The notes beneath the pieces were generated by a model. It was not told where the DNA came from and made no database searches. It saw only the letters and a list, made by a program, of their open reading frames with translations. 64,000 bases of DNA from positions 62,001 to 126,000 of the forward strand of contig DAOUDW010000109.1 in the NCBI GenBank assembly GCA_034430895.1. Direction: 5' to 3'. Position numbers and translations under genes: made by a program. The DNA is from WVZH01 sp034430895 (lineage in GTDB: Bacteria; Chloroflexota; Anaerolineae; Anaerolineales; E44-bin32). Shown here one piece after another: positions 17,717-26,487 of the stretch (positions are counted from its first letter, which is position 1; each line of letters begins with the position of its first letter).

Positions 17717-18244
17717 ATGAAGAACTTACTGAGAAAGAGTATCTTAGGAATTCCAGTCGGCTTGATCGCCTCTACTTTGTTGGTTACATCTGCTGCAGCC
17801 GCTTGGATTATGAATCAATATGTCAACTTTTCCGCAACGACTGCGACTTTAGGTCCGATTGAATTTAGCAGCAATGAGAATCAGGACATTAGAATTGCAG
17901 CAGACCTTCCACCCGATGGCCTCACTTGTTCTGGTCAAGTATTGAAAGGTGTGCTTTTCAAGGCCGATATGAGTAATGCAACACCAGGCGATGTGTGCTA
18001 TTACGGGCTTAAAGTCAATAACTTAGGGGATGTTCCTGTATATATCACTCAGCTTGCCCATTCGTTAGGAGTCGAGTTTGAACTATCGGAATTTTCTTGT
18101 GGCAACATGATTCCTGCTCATAGTTCCGACCAGACTCTTGAGTTTACGATTCGGCTTACTGACCAAGCAGACCCTAATACGCTCTATGATGATATATCGA
18201 TAGAACCCAATTATGATATCAATATGCCGGTATGTCCGTATTAG
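17717..18244 (+). CDS. Secreted hypothetical protein
   Basis: 175 aa from the ATG at 17717 with GGAGA upstream. A Sec signal peptide (residues 1-29, cleavage probable after TSAAAA) is followed by a beta-rich domain with four or more Cys (LTCSGQ, GDVCYYG, FSCGN, PVCPY) that could form disulfides. Segments like YYGLKVNNLGDVPVYITQL resemble the spine-type secreted fibre or camelysin-like sandwich proteins, but I cannot confirm a family. It is unusually AT-rich and Cys-rich beside neighbouring genes, which hints at separate origin. Confidence 0.65.
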   Translation: MKNLLRKSILGIPVGLIASTLLVTSAAAAWIMNQYVNFSATTATLGPIEFSSNENQDIRIAADLPPDGLTCSGQVLKGVLFKADMSNATPGDVCYYGLKVNNLGDVPVYITQLAHSLGVEFELSEFSCGNMIPAHSSDQTLEFTIRLTDQADPNTLYDDISIEPNYDINMPVCPY

Positions 18245-18327
18245 GCGTCGTAGCTACAGTCGATCTTCGCCGAGCAAATCGTAGATTGGGTTGAGAGCAT
18301 CCGAAACCCAACATCTCAAAAAATACT

Positions 18328-18353
18328 GGGGCTGTCCCAAAAGGGGCAGCCCC
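18328..18353. repeat. 11-bp stem-loop (GGGGCTG... / ...CAGCCCC)
   Basis: GGGGCTGTCCC (18328-18338) and GGGGCAGCCCC (18343-18353) pair fully (one G-U) around AAAA. On the minus strand a run of T follows, so it can act as a terminator in that direction. There is no transposase nearby. Confidence 0.6.
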
Positions 18354-18415
18354 GAAGTCGATTGATTCCTTGAATACATCCGTTTCTCCGCAACTCGTTC
18401 CGCTCAGACATGCCA

Positions 18416-18455
18416 GCGCGTTGTGCGGACGAAAGAAATCCGCACCGCGCTTGTT
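18416..18455 (+). terminator. Terminator-like hairpin, copy 2 of a repeated stem-loop
   Basis: GTGCGGA (18423-18429) pairs with TCCGCAC (18439-18445), extended by GCGCG with CGCGC across a two-base bulge, followed by TTGTTATTGTTT. Arms and loop (GGACGAAA) match the element at 14008-14041. It ends the transcript of the secreted protein gene, before the T-box promoter. Confidence 0.6.
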
Positions 18456-18527
18456 ATTGTTTAGCCTCTGTAGATACTTTACAAGAGATGAAGCTGACAA
18501 ATCGATTTTGTCTTGAGTTCATATTTG

Positions 18528-18556
18528 TTGACAAGTGCATTTCCAGGTTCTATAAT
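18528..18556 (+). promoter_or_regulatory. Consensus promoter of the T-box/trpB2 transcript
   Basis: TTGACA (18528-18533), exactly 17 bases, TATAAT (18551-18556): a perfect sigma-70-type promoter. Being at full consensus, it implies strong basal transcription with control passed to the downstream riboswitch. Confidence 0.9.
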
Positions 18557-18577
18557 TTTTCAAACGAATCCAAACAA

Positions 18578-18883
18578 AGGCTGTGAAGAGGGCAAGTACA
18601 CGCCGGAACAACGGCACAGAGAACGGGGATCGCTGAGAACCCGTCCGTTGACCAGCGTAGAATGGACCTCAGAGCTGCAGGGCGAAAGGACACCCGAGTA
18701 GTCCATGCCGGTTGCCACCGTTATCATGGCAGAGGACATTCACAGCAATGTCCATCAAGAGTGAGGCTGGCTCACAGACACCGTCGCACCACCGACGGGT
18801 TTTTCTTCTCTAGCACCAGCTTAAACGGGGTGGTACCGCGGGCAAACGAACGCTCGTCCCCATCGGGGATGAGTGTTTTTTTT
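18578..18883 (+). promoter_or_regulatory. T-box riboswitch, probable tryptophan specifier
   Basis: Stem I begins with GAAGAGGGCAAGTA, including the conserved AGTA (18595-18598). The distal hairpin ACGGG/CCCGT lies around 18622-18643. The specifier loop GAATGGA places UGG (Trp) at 18663-18665. The T-box sequence GGGTGGTACCGCGGG (18828-18842) gives the bulge that reads the uncharged tRNA 3' end. A perfect 12-bp terminator (18849-18880) with eight T follows. Uncharged tRNA-Trp should stabilise the antiterminator and allow transcription of trpB2, 110 bases on. The bulge base U predicts an A or, by wobble, a G discriminator. Confidence 0.92.
18849..18883 (+). terminator. T-box regulated terminator
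   Basis: ACGCTCGTCCCC and GGGGATGAGTGT pair over 12 bp (with G-U pairs) around ATC, followed by TTTTTTT. It overlaps the T-box antiterminator, as required for the switch. Confidence 0.93.
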
Positions 18884-18992
18884 GATTAATCAACATACCA
18901 GGGGAGACCAAAACCGGAGGAGAATTATCGCGCACGAACTTGCTCTTAAAGAATCATATCGTATCCCAATTTAGCCATGAGGAGAGTTATAG

Positions 18993-20366
18993 ATGAGTGA
19001 ACGCACAAAATTCGTACTTTCCGATGAGGATATTCCGAAGGAATGGTACAACATCAATCCTGATATGCCGATGTCACCCGGTCCGGTGCTCCACCCGGTG
19101 ACCAAAGAACCCGTCACGCCGGAATTTCTGTCGGTGTTATTCCCCATGCGTTTCATCGGTGAAGCCGTGAGCATGGATCGCTACATCGAAATCCCGGAAC
19201 CGGTTCGTGAGATCTATAAGCTATGGCGACCGACACCCCTCATCCGCGCCCGACGCCTCGAGAAGGTCCTGGATACACCGGCGCATATTTACTACAAGTA
19301 CGAAGGCGTCTGCCCCGTCGGCTCGCACAAGCTCAACACAGCTGTAGCGCAAGCCTTTTACGCCAAAGAGGAAGGTGTGAAAGGTTTCACTACGGAAACC
19401 GGCGCCGGCCAATGGGGCACCGCCCTAGCCCTGGCCTGCAAGATGTTCGACCTGGACTGTGAAGTGTACATGGTTCGCTGTTCCTACGATCAAAAACCCT
19501 ATCGTCGCATTATCATAGAAACCTATGGCGCCAACGTTACACCCAGCCCATCGAATAAAACAGAATTCGGTAAATCCATCCTGGCACAAGATCCGGACAG
19601 TAATGGCTCTTTGGGCATCGCCATCTCGGAGGCGGTCGAAGCAGCCGTCGCCTCAGAAGGCAAGTATAAATACTCTCTGGGCTCGGTCCTCGGTCCCGTG
19701 CTCATGCACCAATCCGTAATCGGCTTGGAATCCCTGAAACAATTCGAAATGGCGGATGAATACCCGGACGTGGTGATCGGTTGTGTGGGCGGTGGGAGCA
19801 ACTACGCCGGATTTGCATTCCCCTTCCTGCGGGAGAAATTCCACAACGGAAAGGACACCCGCTTCATTGCCGTCGAACCCAAAGCCTGCCCAACACTTAC
19901 AAAAGGGCTATACACGTTCGACTACGGCGATTCGGCCAAAATGGCCCCCATCGTCAAGATGCACACCCTCGGCCACTCCTTTATACCGCCGGGTATCCAC
20001 GCCGGTGGACTGCGCTATCATGGTATGGCTCCCCATATCTGCGCGCTCCACGCCCATGGTGACATCGAAGCAGTCGCCATCGATCAAATCTGCACTTTCG
20101 AAACCGCCGTGCAATTTGCCCAAACCGAGGGGATCGTCCCGGCCCCTGAATCTGCCCACGCGATTCACGTCGCCGTCGAGGAAGCGCTGCGCTGCAAGGA
20201 AGAAGGCACGAAACGCGTTATCGCTTTCAACCTCTCCGGTCATGGGCTTTTGGATCTGGCTGCCTACCAGGCCTATCTCAACAACGAACTCCAGGATTAT
20301 GAATACCCCATGGCGAAGATCGAAGAAGCGATGAAGGATCTTCCCGAGGTAGATTTCAAAGAATAG
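18993..20366 (+). CDS. trpB2: TrpB2-type tryptophan synthase beta subunit
   Basis: 457 aa, longer than classical TrpB (about 400) and of the TrpB2 class. The PLP lysine is Lys113 in YEGVCPVGSHKLNTA; the catalytic and tunnel region FTTETGAGQWGTALA and the PLP-phosphate loop GCVGGGSNYAG are intact. It condenses indole with serine to give tryptophan. No trpA or other trp gene is nearby; TrpB2 enzymes usually act without TrpA, for example as indole salvage. Its control by a tryptophan T-box supports a role in Trp supply. GAGGAGAG lies seven bases before the ATG. Confidence 0.93.
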   Translation: MSERTKFVLSDEDIPKEWYNINPDMPMSPGPVLHPVTKEPVTPEFLSVLFPMRFIGEAVSMDRYIEIPEPVREIYKLWRPTPLIRARRLEKVLDTPAHIYYKYEGVCPVGSHKLNTAVAQAFYAKEEGVKGFTTETGAGQWGTALALACKMFDLDCEVYMVRCSYDQKPYRRIIIETYGANVTPSPSNKTEFGKSILAQDPDSNGSLGIAISEAVEAAVASEGKYKYSLGSVLGPVLMHQSVIGLESLKQFEMADEYPDVVIGCVGGGSNYAGFAFPFLREKFHNGKDTRFIAVEPKACPTLTKGLYTFDYGDSAKMAPIVKMHTLGHSFIPPGIHAGGLRYHGMAPHICALHAHGDIEAVAIDQICTFETAVQFAQTEGIVPAPESAHAIHVAVEEALRCKEEGTKRVIAFNLSGHGLLDLAAYQAYLNNELQDYEYPMAKIEEAMKDLPEVDFKE

Positions 20367-20382
20367 CCGCGTATACCCATCA

Positions 20383-20417
20383 GGTGCCCCACACAGTGAT
20401 AATTCTCGTGGGGCACC
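20383..20417 (+). terminator. Hairpin after trpB2, no U-tract
   Basis: GGTGCCCCAC (20383-20392) and GTGGGGCACC (20408-20417) form a perfect 10-bp stem. There is no T run, so it may stabilise the 3' end instead of terminating alone. Confidence 0.55.
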
Positions 20418-20550
20418 ATGATCGGCATCTACTGGTCGAAGTCCGTCCTAAATCCAACGACTTCCCAATACCGAAAAAATGGTATAGCATTAGGGCAGCA
20501 TATCGACTGCTCAATAGTTCGATCCACCAAAAGAATGGGAGCAAGACGAC

Positions 20551-21411
20551 ATGAGCGATACGATGCCAGGGAAAAAATGGAAAACGTCTCGAACGATCAT
20601 CATATTCCTGCTGCTGCCATTACTCGTAGGAGTCGCTTTCTCATTCCTTATCCCACGTCCCATTATCGGAGTCATTCGATTAAACGATGCCATCTACTTT
20701 GAATCCGCAAATGCGTTGATCCAGCAGATCGAATACGCTCGGGAGAATGCCCGTATTCGTGCCGTGCTTTTGGTACTCAACACACCAGGCGGAACGGTCG
20801 TCGACACCGAAGCGGTTTACCTGGAATTGATCCAGTTGCAGGCGCAAAAACCCGTCGTCGCCTACGTCCAGGGCATGGCCGCCAGTGGTGGTTATTATCT
20901 CTCCGCTGCGTCGAACGAGGTCTATTCCGGTCCATCCTCCATTATCGGCAACGTGGGAGTCATCGTCACGCTCCCCGAGGATCCCTTCATCGTTGAGGAC
21001 ATTTTCACTACCGGACCCTATAAGATGACCGGGGCAGCGCGCGACACAACACTGCGCGAAATCGATGTCATCAAGCAGGGCTTTTACCAGGCTGTTATTT
21101 CTGGCCGCGGCGAGCGCTTGAAACTCGACGCCGAGGGTTTACTCAGCGGACAAACCTGGTTGGCGAGCGAAGCGCTGCAGCACGGATTGATCGACGGCTT
21201 GGGTTCAATGAGCGAGGCGCTCGATCACACCGCCCAACTCGCCAAGATCGGTCATTACGATGTCGTCGAACTACAGAATCAAATTAATTATTCGATTTTG
21301 TACTCTTACGGGTTTTTCACAGAAACCTCGGAAGGTGTAATAACACCTTTCCCCAATAAAGCAGGTATCTATCTGCTCTATGTTCCTCCTTCCGCAAGGA
21401 GGCTGCCATGA
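20551..21411 (+). CDS. sppA: SppA-like signal peptide peptidase (S49 family)
   Basis: 286 aa, the short single-domain form. One N-terminal membrane helix (about residues 15-35); nucleophile Ser112 in VQGMAASGGYY; candidate general base Lys158 in GPYKMTGAARDTT; oxyanion region LNTPGGTVVD. These enzymes degrade leftover signal peptides at the membrane or have wider membrane proteolysis roles. Its stop overlaps the next start (ATGA), so it forms an operon with the DUF4350-like gene. Confidence 0.9.
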   Translation: MSDTMPGKKWKTSRTIIIFLLLPLLVGVAFSFLIPRPIIGVIRLNDAIYFESANALIQQIEYARENARIRAVLLVLNTPGGTVVDTEAVYLELIQLQAQKPVVAYVQGMAASGGYYLSAASNEVYSGPSSIIGNVGVIVTLPEDPFIVEDIFTTGPYKMTGAARDTTLREIDVIKQGFYQAVISGRGERLKLDAEGLLSGQTWLASEALQHGLIDGLGSMSEALDHTAQLAKIGHYDVVELQNQINYSILYSYGFFTETSEGVITPFPNKAGIYLLYVPPSARRLP

Positions 21412-22916
21412 AGCGCAAATACATCTACATTGCGGTTGGAATTTTCCTTCTACCGATATTGGTACGAGGGTTGTGGTTCTATCGAGGTTGGTATCGAGCC
21501 CCCTCGACCCTCAGCGCACCCGATTACGAATCATTCCGAATGCCTATTCCACCAACGAACTCCGAGCCAAAGTCTGAGGAGATCACCGATCCCGATGGCC
21601 GTGTCGTTTTGTTCGATTACAGCCACTACAACCAATTCAATTTCGCAGAGCTTGATCCATTCCTCGAAGACCTTAGCCTCCGCGGAGCTCGTGTCGAAAT
21701 CGTTCAAGAGACATATGAACCAGGTGAGCGGCCGCTCCATGAGCGATTGAAATACGCAAGTGCGTACGTGGTAATCGCACCACAGGCTAGCTTCTCACCG
21801 ACGACGGTGAGCCTTGTCGAACGATTCGTCGACCGCGGCGGCCGTTTGCTGGTGATCAGCGATCCGACCCGGAATCTCTACGATTATTATTACGAATACT
21901 TTTCAGAGAGCTACATATCTGAAGCCCTTATGGCGGACAGCCTTCTCGCTCCGTTCGATATCTCCTACGCTAACGATTTCCTTTACAACCTGCTCGAAAA
22001 CGAGGGTAACTTCCGGCATGTTTTCTTCCACCAATTCGCCGAAGATGAACTTACAGACGATCTCTCCGAGTTGGTCTTCTACGGCTCGCGTTCCATCCAA
22101 ACCAACAGCGGTATTGCATTGGTCACGGGGGACGAGCAAACCCGCTCGTCGCAAACGAGTGCTGATACCGATTTGGCGGTAGCCGTACGCAGCCTGGACG
22201 GCGGTGTCCTTGCCATCGGCGACTTCACTTTCCTAACCGCTCCTTACAACCAGGTCGCCGACAATCAAATTTTCATCGATCACTTAATCGATTTCCTCCT
22301 CAGTAGAGAACGAAGCGTTGACTTGACCGACTATCCTTACATCTTCCGCCAATCCGTTGCACTCCTGAAAAGTGAAGACTTCGATCTCACATCCGAAACC
22401 CTAGAGACCATCACGTCCATACAGAATACGTTTAACACCCGCGGCCAAAATATCGTCTTTACGGATGAACCTGAAACGGATGAAGACGTGATCGTACTGG
22501 CGCCCTTTGATTCAGAGTCCGAGTATCTCGATGCCCTCGAAAACATCGACGATCTTGTGCTGCCAATCGATACATTCGAAAACCTGACCGTTCCGCACTT
22601 CGGGGAAATCGCTTCCGAAGGAATCGGCCTCGTAGTTATCGTCCAAGAGGATGATCGTACACTCCTCTTCCTGCTTGCAGCAAGCATGGACGATGTACTC
22701 GAACTCGCCAGCATTCTGGAAACAGACGAAATTGATAACTGCCTGGTTTGGGAGAACATCGGCATCTGCAAAGCCGGATCGGCGATGGATTATGATTACG
22801 GGTTCGACGATTACGATTTCGATTACGATTACGATTTCGACTTCGATGATCCGCTTCTGGATGATCTATTCCCCGAAGAAGATCAGCCGGAACCGACTCC
22901 AACACCAGAAGGCTAG
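21408..22916 (+). CDS. Membrane-anchored DUF4350-like protein with acidic tail
   Basis: 502 aa. One N-terminal membrane helix (about residues 5-25). The external domain includes GRVVLFDYSHYNQFNFAEL and VERFVDRGGRLLVISDP, the GATase-like DUF4350 pattern also seen in the cytophaga gliding-type IFT region. The C-terminus has a run of Asp alternating with Tyr and Phe (about residues 463-485), then PEPTPTPEG. Coupled to the SppA-like gene by ATGA overlap. Function unknown; the acidic tail could bind cations or be a disordered spacer. Confidence 0.65.
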   Translation: MKRKYIYIAVGIFLLPILVRGLWFYRGWYRAPSTLSAPDYESFRMPIPPTNSEPKSEEITDPDGRVVLFDYSHYNQFNFAELDPFLEDLSLRGARVEIVQETYEPGERPLHERLKYASAYVVIAPQASFSPTTVSLVERFVDRGGRLLVISDPTRNLYDYYYEYFSESYISEALMADSLLAPFDISYANDFLYNLLENEGNFRHVFFHQFAEDELTDDLSELVFYGSRSIQTNSGIALVTGDEQTRSSQTSADTDLAVAVRSLDGGVLAIGDFTFLTAPYNQVADNQIFIDHLIDFLLSRERSVDLTDYPYIFRQSVALLKSEDFDLTSETLETITSIQNTFNTRGQNIVFTDEPETDEDVIVLAPFDSESEYLDALENIDDLVLPIDTFENLTVPHFGEIASEGIGLVVIVQEDDRTLLFLLAASMDDVLELASILETDEIDNCLVWENIGICKAGSAMDYDYGFDDYDFDYDYDFDFDDPLLDDLFPEEDQPEPTPTPEG

Positions 22917-23041
22917 GATTACACTTTTCGACACTTACCTGCAAACCGGATGGCACCACATGAACGCAACAAGAGTGGGCTCTTGATAATGCGTCTCCAA
23001 GCCATTCCACAAGCAATAACGTTTGCGGTATCCTTATTCTT

Positions 23042-24370
23042 GTGAAGCGAATCGCCTTCTTGATCCTCGCCGCAATCCTGTTCTCGATCCAATCCTGCAC
23101 GTCAGGACCTTGGACCAGGCCGTTGCCTACTCCGGCAGAAACAACCCCTGCAGACAGCGGCGAGGAGATCACATCCGCTCCACAGCAAACACCCACAACC
23201 GAGATCCGCATCGAACAACCCCGGATCGTGACGGGCATGGGATCGGAAACCGTCGTACTGGGCATCATCCACAATGGCTCCGACCAAAATGTAGCCGAAA
23301 TCTCATTGGAAGTATCCCTGCTGGATTTCAACGGGGACCTGGTCGACCGCCAAAGAGTATCCCCCCTGCTCGAACACCTCGCCCCCAGAGAAGATTCGCC
23401 CTACGCCGCTCGATTTGAAACCATCGAAGGAATCGCATCAGCAGAGGTGGAGATCATCCATAGCGAACTCGCTTCCTTCGATCGCGCTTCCGTCAGGTTC
23501 CAAAAGACCACGACATTCACTGCGCGGAGCGGAGAATTTGCAGTCTTGGGAACCGTCACCAATTCTTCCGACGAACCCCTGAACCTGCACGGTTTCGGGA
23601 TTCTGTTGACGGATGACTCCGGTTTGGCCATCGATCTGTCCACTTACGCCGCAGGACCCACAAGCCTTGAAGCCGGGCAGACCTTACCTGTACTGCTGAC
23701 ACTGGAAACCGACGCTGGCGAATGGGTATTCTACGCCGACGCTACAAGCATTTCTTCCCTGCCTCCAGTAGAACTCTTTTTCACTCGAGAACCTTCACTT
23801 GAATTTACTGACCAGGGTCTTCCTTTCGTTCTGGGGGAAATACACAACGATGCCGGCTACATCCGCTGGGTAAGACTGCTGATCGCCGCGTATCACGAAA
23901 GCGAACTGCTTTCCTGTACGGTCACAACGTTTCCCATCCCGATACATCCAGATGAAAACAGGGCCTTTCTTGAAACCCGCTTGCCGGGACTCCTTGTAAA
24001 CGCGAAAAGCCAGGGAGTATTACTGGAAGACATCGAAATCCAAGCAAACATTGAACTCAATTTTGCCCGTGGGTTCGATGAAACGCCCATTCCGCTGTCC
24101 GTCGAGATCGACCGCTATCAACCCGTTGGTAGTACGCTCATACTTCACGGGAAGATCACCAATACTGAGGAAAAGACACTCGAGCAGCCTACGGTTCTGG
24201 CAACAATGCGCACAACTGCGGGCGAGTTGGTAAGCACCGGCTGGTCGATCGTCAGCGATACATTGGCACCTGCGGAGACGCTGGCTTTCGTCCTGCCATT
24301 AACCCTGCCTGATAATACCGATCCGGTTATGAGTGAATTCGATCTGCATGCTGTTGGTTTCTATCCATAA
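23042..24370 (+). CDS. Lipoprotein with FxLYD-like repeats
   Basis: 442 aa from a GTG start. Signal peptide with lipobox SIQSC. Three or four tandem immunoglobulin-like units follow, each with a pattern such as VVLGIIHNGSDQNVAEISLEV then FNGDLV, characteristic of FxLYD-type domains of bacterial surface proteins. They are thought to be binding or structural modules; no enzyme motif is present. The terminator at 24442 closes the transcript. Confidence 0.7.
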   Translation: MKRIAFLILAAILFSIQSCTSGPWTRPLPTPAETTPADSGEEITSAPQQTPTTEIRIEQPRIVTGMGSETVVLGIIHNGSDQNVAEISLEVSLLDFNGDLVDRQRVSPLLEHLAPREDSPYAARFETIEGIASAEVEIIHSELASFDRASVRFQKTTTFTARSGEFAVLGTVTNSSDEPLNLHGFGILLTDDSGLAIDLSTYAAGPTSLEAGQTLPVLLTLETDAGEWVFYADATSISSLPPVELFFTREPSLEFTDQGLPFVLGEIHNDAGYIRWVRLLIAAYHESELLSCTVTTFPIPIHPDENRAFLETRLPGLLVNAKSQGVLLEDIEIQANIELNFARGFDETPIPLSVEIDRYQPVGSTLILHGKITNTEEKTLEQPTVLATMRTTAGELVSTGWSIVSDTLAPAETLAFVLPLTLPDNTDPVMSEFDLHAVGFYP

Positions 24371-24441
24371 TGCGAGAGCATCAACGTGTGGTGTATATTT
24401 CGCCACAAGCAAATATCAGACCATCTTGGTATAATTTGTTT

Positions 24442-24467
24442 GCCCCGGCACTCCGGGGCTCTTTTAT
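24442..24467 (+). terminator. Rho-independent terminator before the pyruvate dehydrogenase operon
   Basis: GCCCCGG (24442-24448) and CCGGGGC (24453-24459) with loop CACT, followed by TCTTTTAT. Confidence 0.8.
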
Positions 24468-24552
24468 GGGTATACTGTAAGCACTTGAACGACCTTGTAG
24501 TATCATAGAAAACAACGAAGAGATCGTTTGGCTCGCAAAACCCGGAGAAATC

Positions 24553-25512
24553 ATGGATAAGAAAGCGCATTTGCAGCTCTATCACGAGATGGTCATGATA
24601 CGGCGTCTCGAAGAGAAGTCCGCCGAACTCTATCAGCAAGGAAAGATCGGCGGATTCCTGCATCTCTATATCGGCCAGGAAGCGGTGGGAAGCGGCATCG
24701 TCTCCGCCAGAAAACCGCAGGATCGTGTCATCACGGCCTATCGCGACCATGGGATTGCGATTTCCTGCGGTATGGAACCCAAAATCGTGATGGCCGAGCT
24801 GCTCGGGAAGGTCACGGGCTGCTCGAAGGGCAAAGGCGGTTCGATGCATCTCGCAGACGTTAACCTGAATTTTTGGGGCGGACACGCCATCGTTGGTGCA
24901 CATCTGCCGCTGGCGGCCGGGATGGCATTGGCCGATAAGCAGCGCGGTTCGGAAGCTGCGACGATATGTCTTTTCGGAGACGGCGCCACCAATATCGGCT
25001 ACTTTCATGAGGCATTGAATCTCTCCAAGGTCTGGCAATTGCCGGTTCTTTGGGTGTGTGAGAACAACCAGTACGGCATGGGCACCGCCGTCGATCGCGC
25101 CTCCGCAGTTGGTGAAATTCGACAGAAAGCGGAAGGATACAACATGCCCAATGCACGCGCAGACGGCATGGATGTCATGCAGGTGCGTGAAGCCGCGCAG
25201 GAAGCATTGGATCACGTGCGTCAGGGAGATCCTTATCTTCTTGAAGTTTTAACCTATCGTTTTCGAGGTCACTCGATGGGAGACCCAGAGCGATACCGGG
25301 AAAGCGAAGAAGTCCTTAAATGGTCGGAAGATGACCCGATCGGCATCTATCGACGTTATTTGATCAAGAAGAAAATTGCCACAGACAAAGCACTCGATGC
25401 CGAAGAAGAAAAAGTGAACGATGAACTCCAGCAAGCTGTGCAATTCGCCGAATCAAGCGCAGACCCACCACCGGAAGCGCTTTACGAAAACATTTACGTG
25501 GAAGAGGTATAA
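24553..25512 (+). CDS. pdhA: Pyruvate dehydrogenase E1 component, alpha subunit
   Basis: 319 aa. Thiamine diphosphate motif GDGATNIGYFHEALN...ENNQYG, and the phosphorylation-loop-like region FRGHSMGDPERYR. With E1beta it decarboxylates pyruvate (or a related 2-oxo acid) and reductively acetylates the lipoyl domain of E2. First of three tightly spaced genes; E1beta starts 3 bases after its stop. The sequence is closest to pyruvate/acetoin dehydrogenase E1alpha; branched-chain specificity cannot be excluded. Confidence 0.92.
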   Translation: MDKKAHLQLYHEMVMIRRLEEKSAELYQQGKIGGFLHLYIGQEAVGSGIVSARKPQDRVITAYRDHGIAISCGMEPKIVMAELLGKVTGCSKGKGGSMHLADVNLNFWGGHAIVGAHLPLAAGMALADKQRGSEAATICLFGDGATNIGYFHEALNLSKVWQLPVLWVCENNQYGMGTAVDRASAVGEIRQKAEGYNMPNARADGMDVMQVREAAQEALDHVRQGDPYLLEVLTYRFRGHSMGDPERYRESEEVLKWSEDDPIGIYRRYLIKKKIATDKALDAEEEKVNDELQQAVQFAESSADPPPEALYENIYVEEV

Positions 25513-25515
25513 GCC

Positions 25516-26487
25516 ATGGCCGAGATGACGATGCGTGAAGCCATATCACAAGCGCTGTGGGAAGAGATGGAGCGCGATGAAAGCGTTTTCATCATGGGAG
25601 AAGAAGTGGGTGTATGGGGTGGAACATACGCCGTGACACGTGGTTTTTACGATCATTTCGGCGCCGATCGCGTGCGGGACACCCCCATCGCCGAAGGTGT
25701 CATCGTCGGTGCCGCCAATGGTGCAGCGATGGCCGGGCTGCGGCCGGTCGCCGAGATCATGACGATCAACTTTGCCTTGCTCGCCATGGATCAAATCGTC
25801 AATCACAGCGCCAAGCTGCGCAGCATGTTCGGCGGTCAATTCATCGTCCCCATCGTCATTCGCACCGTCAGTGGCGGTGGGCGTCAATTGGGTGCAACGC
25901 ACAGCCAGACACCGGACGTCGTCTTCGCACACTTTCCGGGCCTCAAAGTCGTCGCGCCGGGCACCCCGCGAGACGCAAAGGGATTGCTAAAATCGGCTAT
26001 CCGCAGCGACGACCCTGTAATGTACATCGAGCATGCTACCCTTTACCAGGCACGCGGCGAAGTACCCGAAGAAGAATATTTCGAACCCATCGGGGTCTCC
26101 AAAGTCCAGCGCGAGGGAGACGACGTGACGCTGGTCTCGTATTCCAAAGGTTTGCAATTATCCTTGCAGGCAGCGGATATTCTTGCAAAAGATAATGTTA
26201 ATGCTGAAGTCGTCGATTTACGCTCGTTGCGACCTCTCGATATGGGACCGGTGGTGGAGTCATTCAAACGGACCAATCGCTGTGTCATCGTCGAGGAGGG
26301 ATGGAGATCCTTTGGGATCGGCGCCGAAGTGGCTTCACGGCTCTATGAAGAAGCCTTCGATTACGCCGATGCGCCGATCAAGCGCGTCGCCCAGAAAGAA
26401 GTACCCCTGCCCTACAACCGCGAATTGGAACAGATGGCTTTACCCCAGGTACCTGACATCGTAGACGCTGTGAAAGAGGTGTTGTGA
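25516..26487 (+). CDS. pdhB: Pyruvate dehydrogenase E1 component, beta subunit
   Basis: 323 aa. Conserved segments MGEEVGVWGGTYAVTRGF, DTPIAEGVIVGAANGAAMAG and GGGRQLGATHSQ mark the E1beta transketolase-like pyrimidine domain. The C-terminal domain includes VDLRSLRPLDM and RCVIVEEGWRSFGIGAE. It pairs with E1alpha to form the thiamine site. The stop codon overlaps the E2 start (TGATG). Confidence 0.93.
   Translation: MAEMTMREAISQALWEEMERDESVFIMGEEVGVWGGTYAVTRGFYDHFGADRVRDTPIAEGVIVGAANGAAMAGLRPVAEIMTINFALLAMDQIVNHSAKLRSMFGGQFIVPIVIRTVSGGGRQLGATHSQTPDVVFAHFPGLKVVAPGTPRDAKGLLKSAIRSDDPVMYIEHATLYQARGEVPEEEYFEPIGVSKVQREGDDVTLVSYSKGLQLSLQAADILAKDNVNAEVVDLRSLRPLDMGPVVESFKRTNRCVIVEEGWRSFGIGAEVASRLYEEAFDYADAPIKRVAQKEVPLPYNRELEQMALPQVPDIVDAVKEVL

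Noticed and set aside
18328..18353. Possible insertion sequence terminal repeat (GGGGCTGTCCCAAAA)
   Set aside because: The word resembles some transposon ends, but it is one self-complementary hairpin, with no transposase, second end or target duplication.
18885..18960. Possible short leader peptide between the T-box terminator and trpB2
   Set aside because: A good GGAGGAG is followed by a frame lacking ATG, GTG or TTG; regulation is already explained by the T-box.
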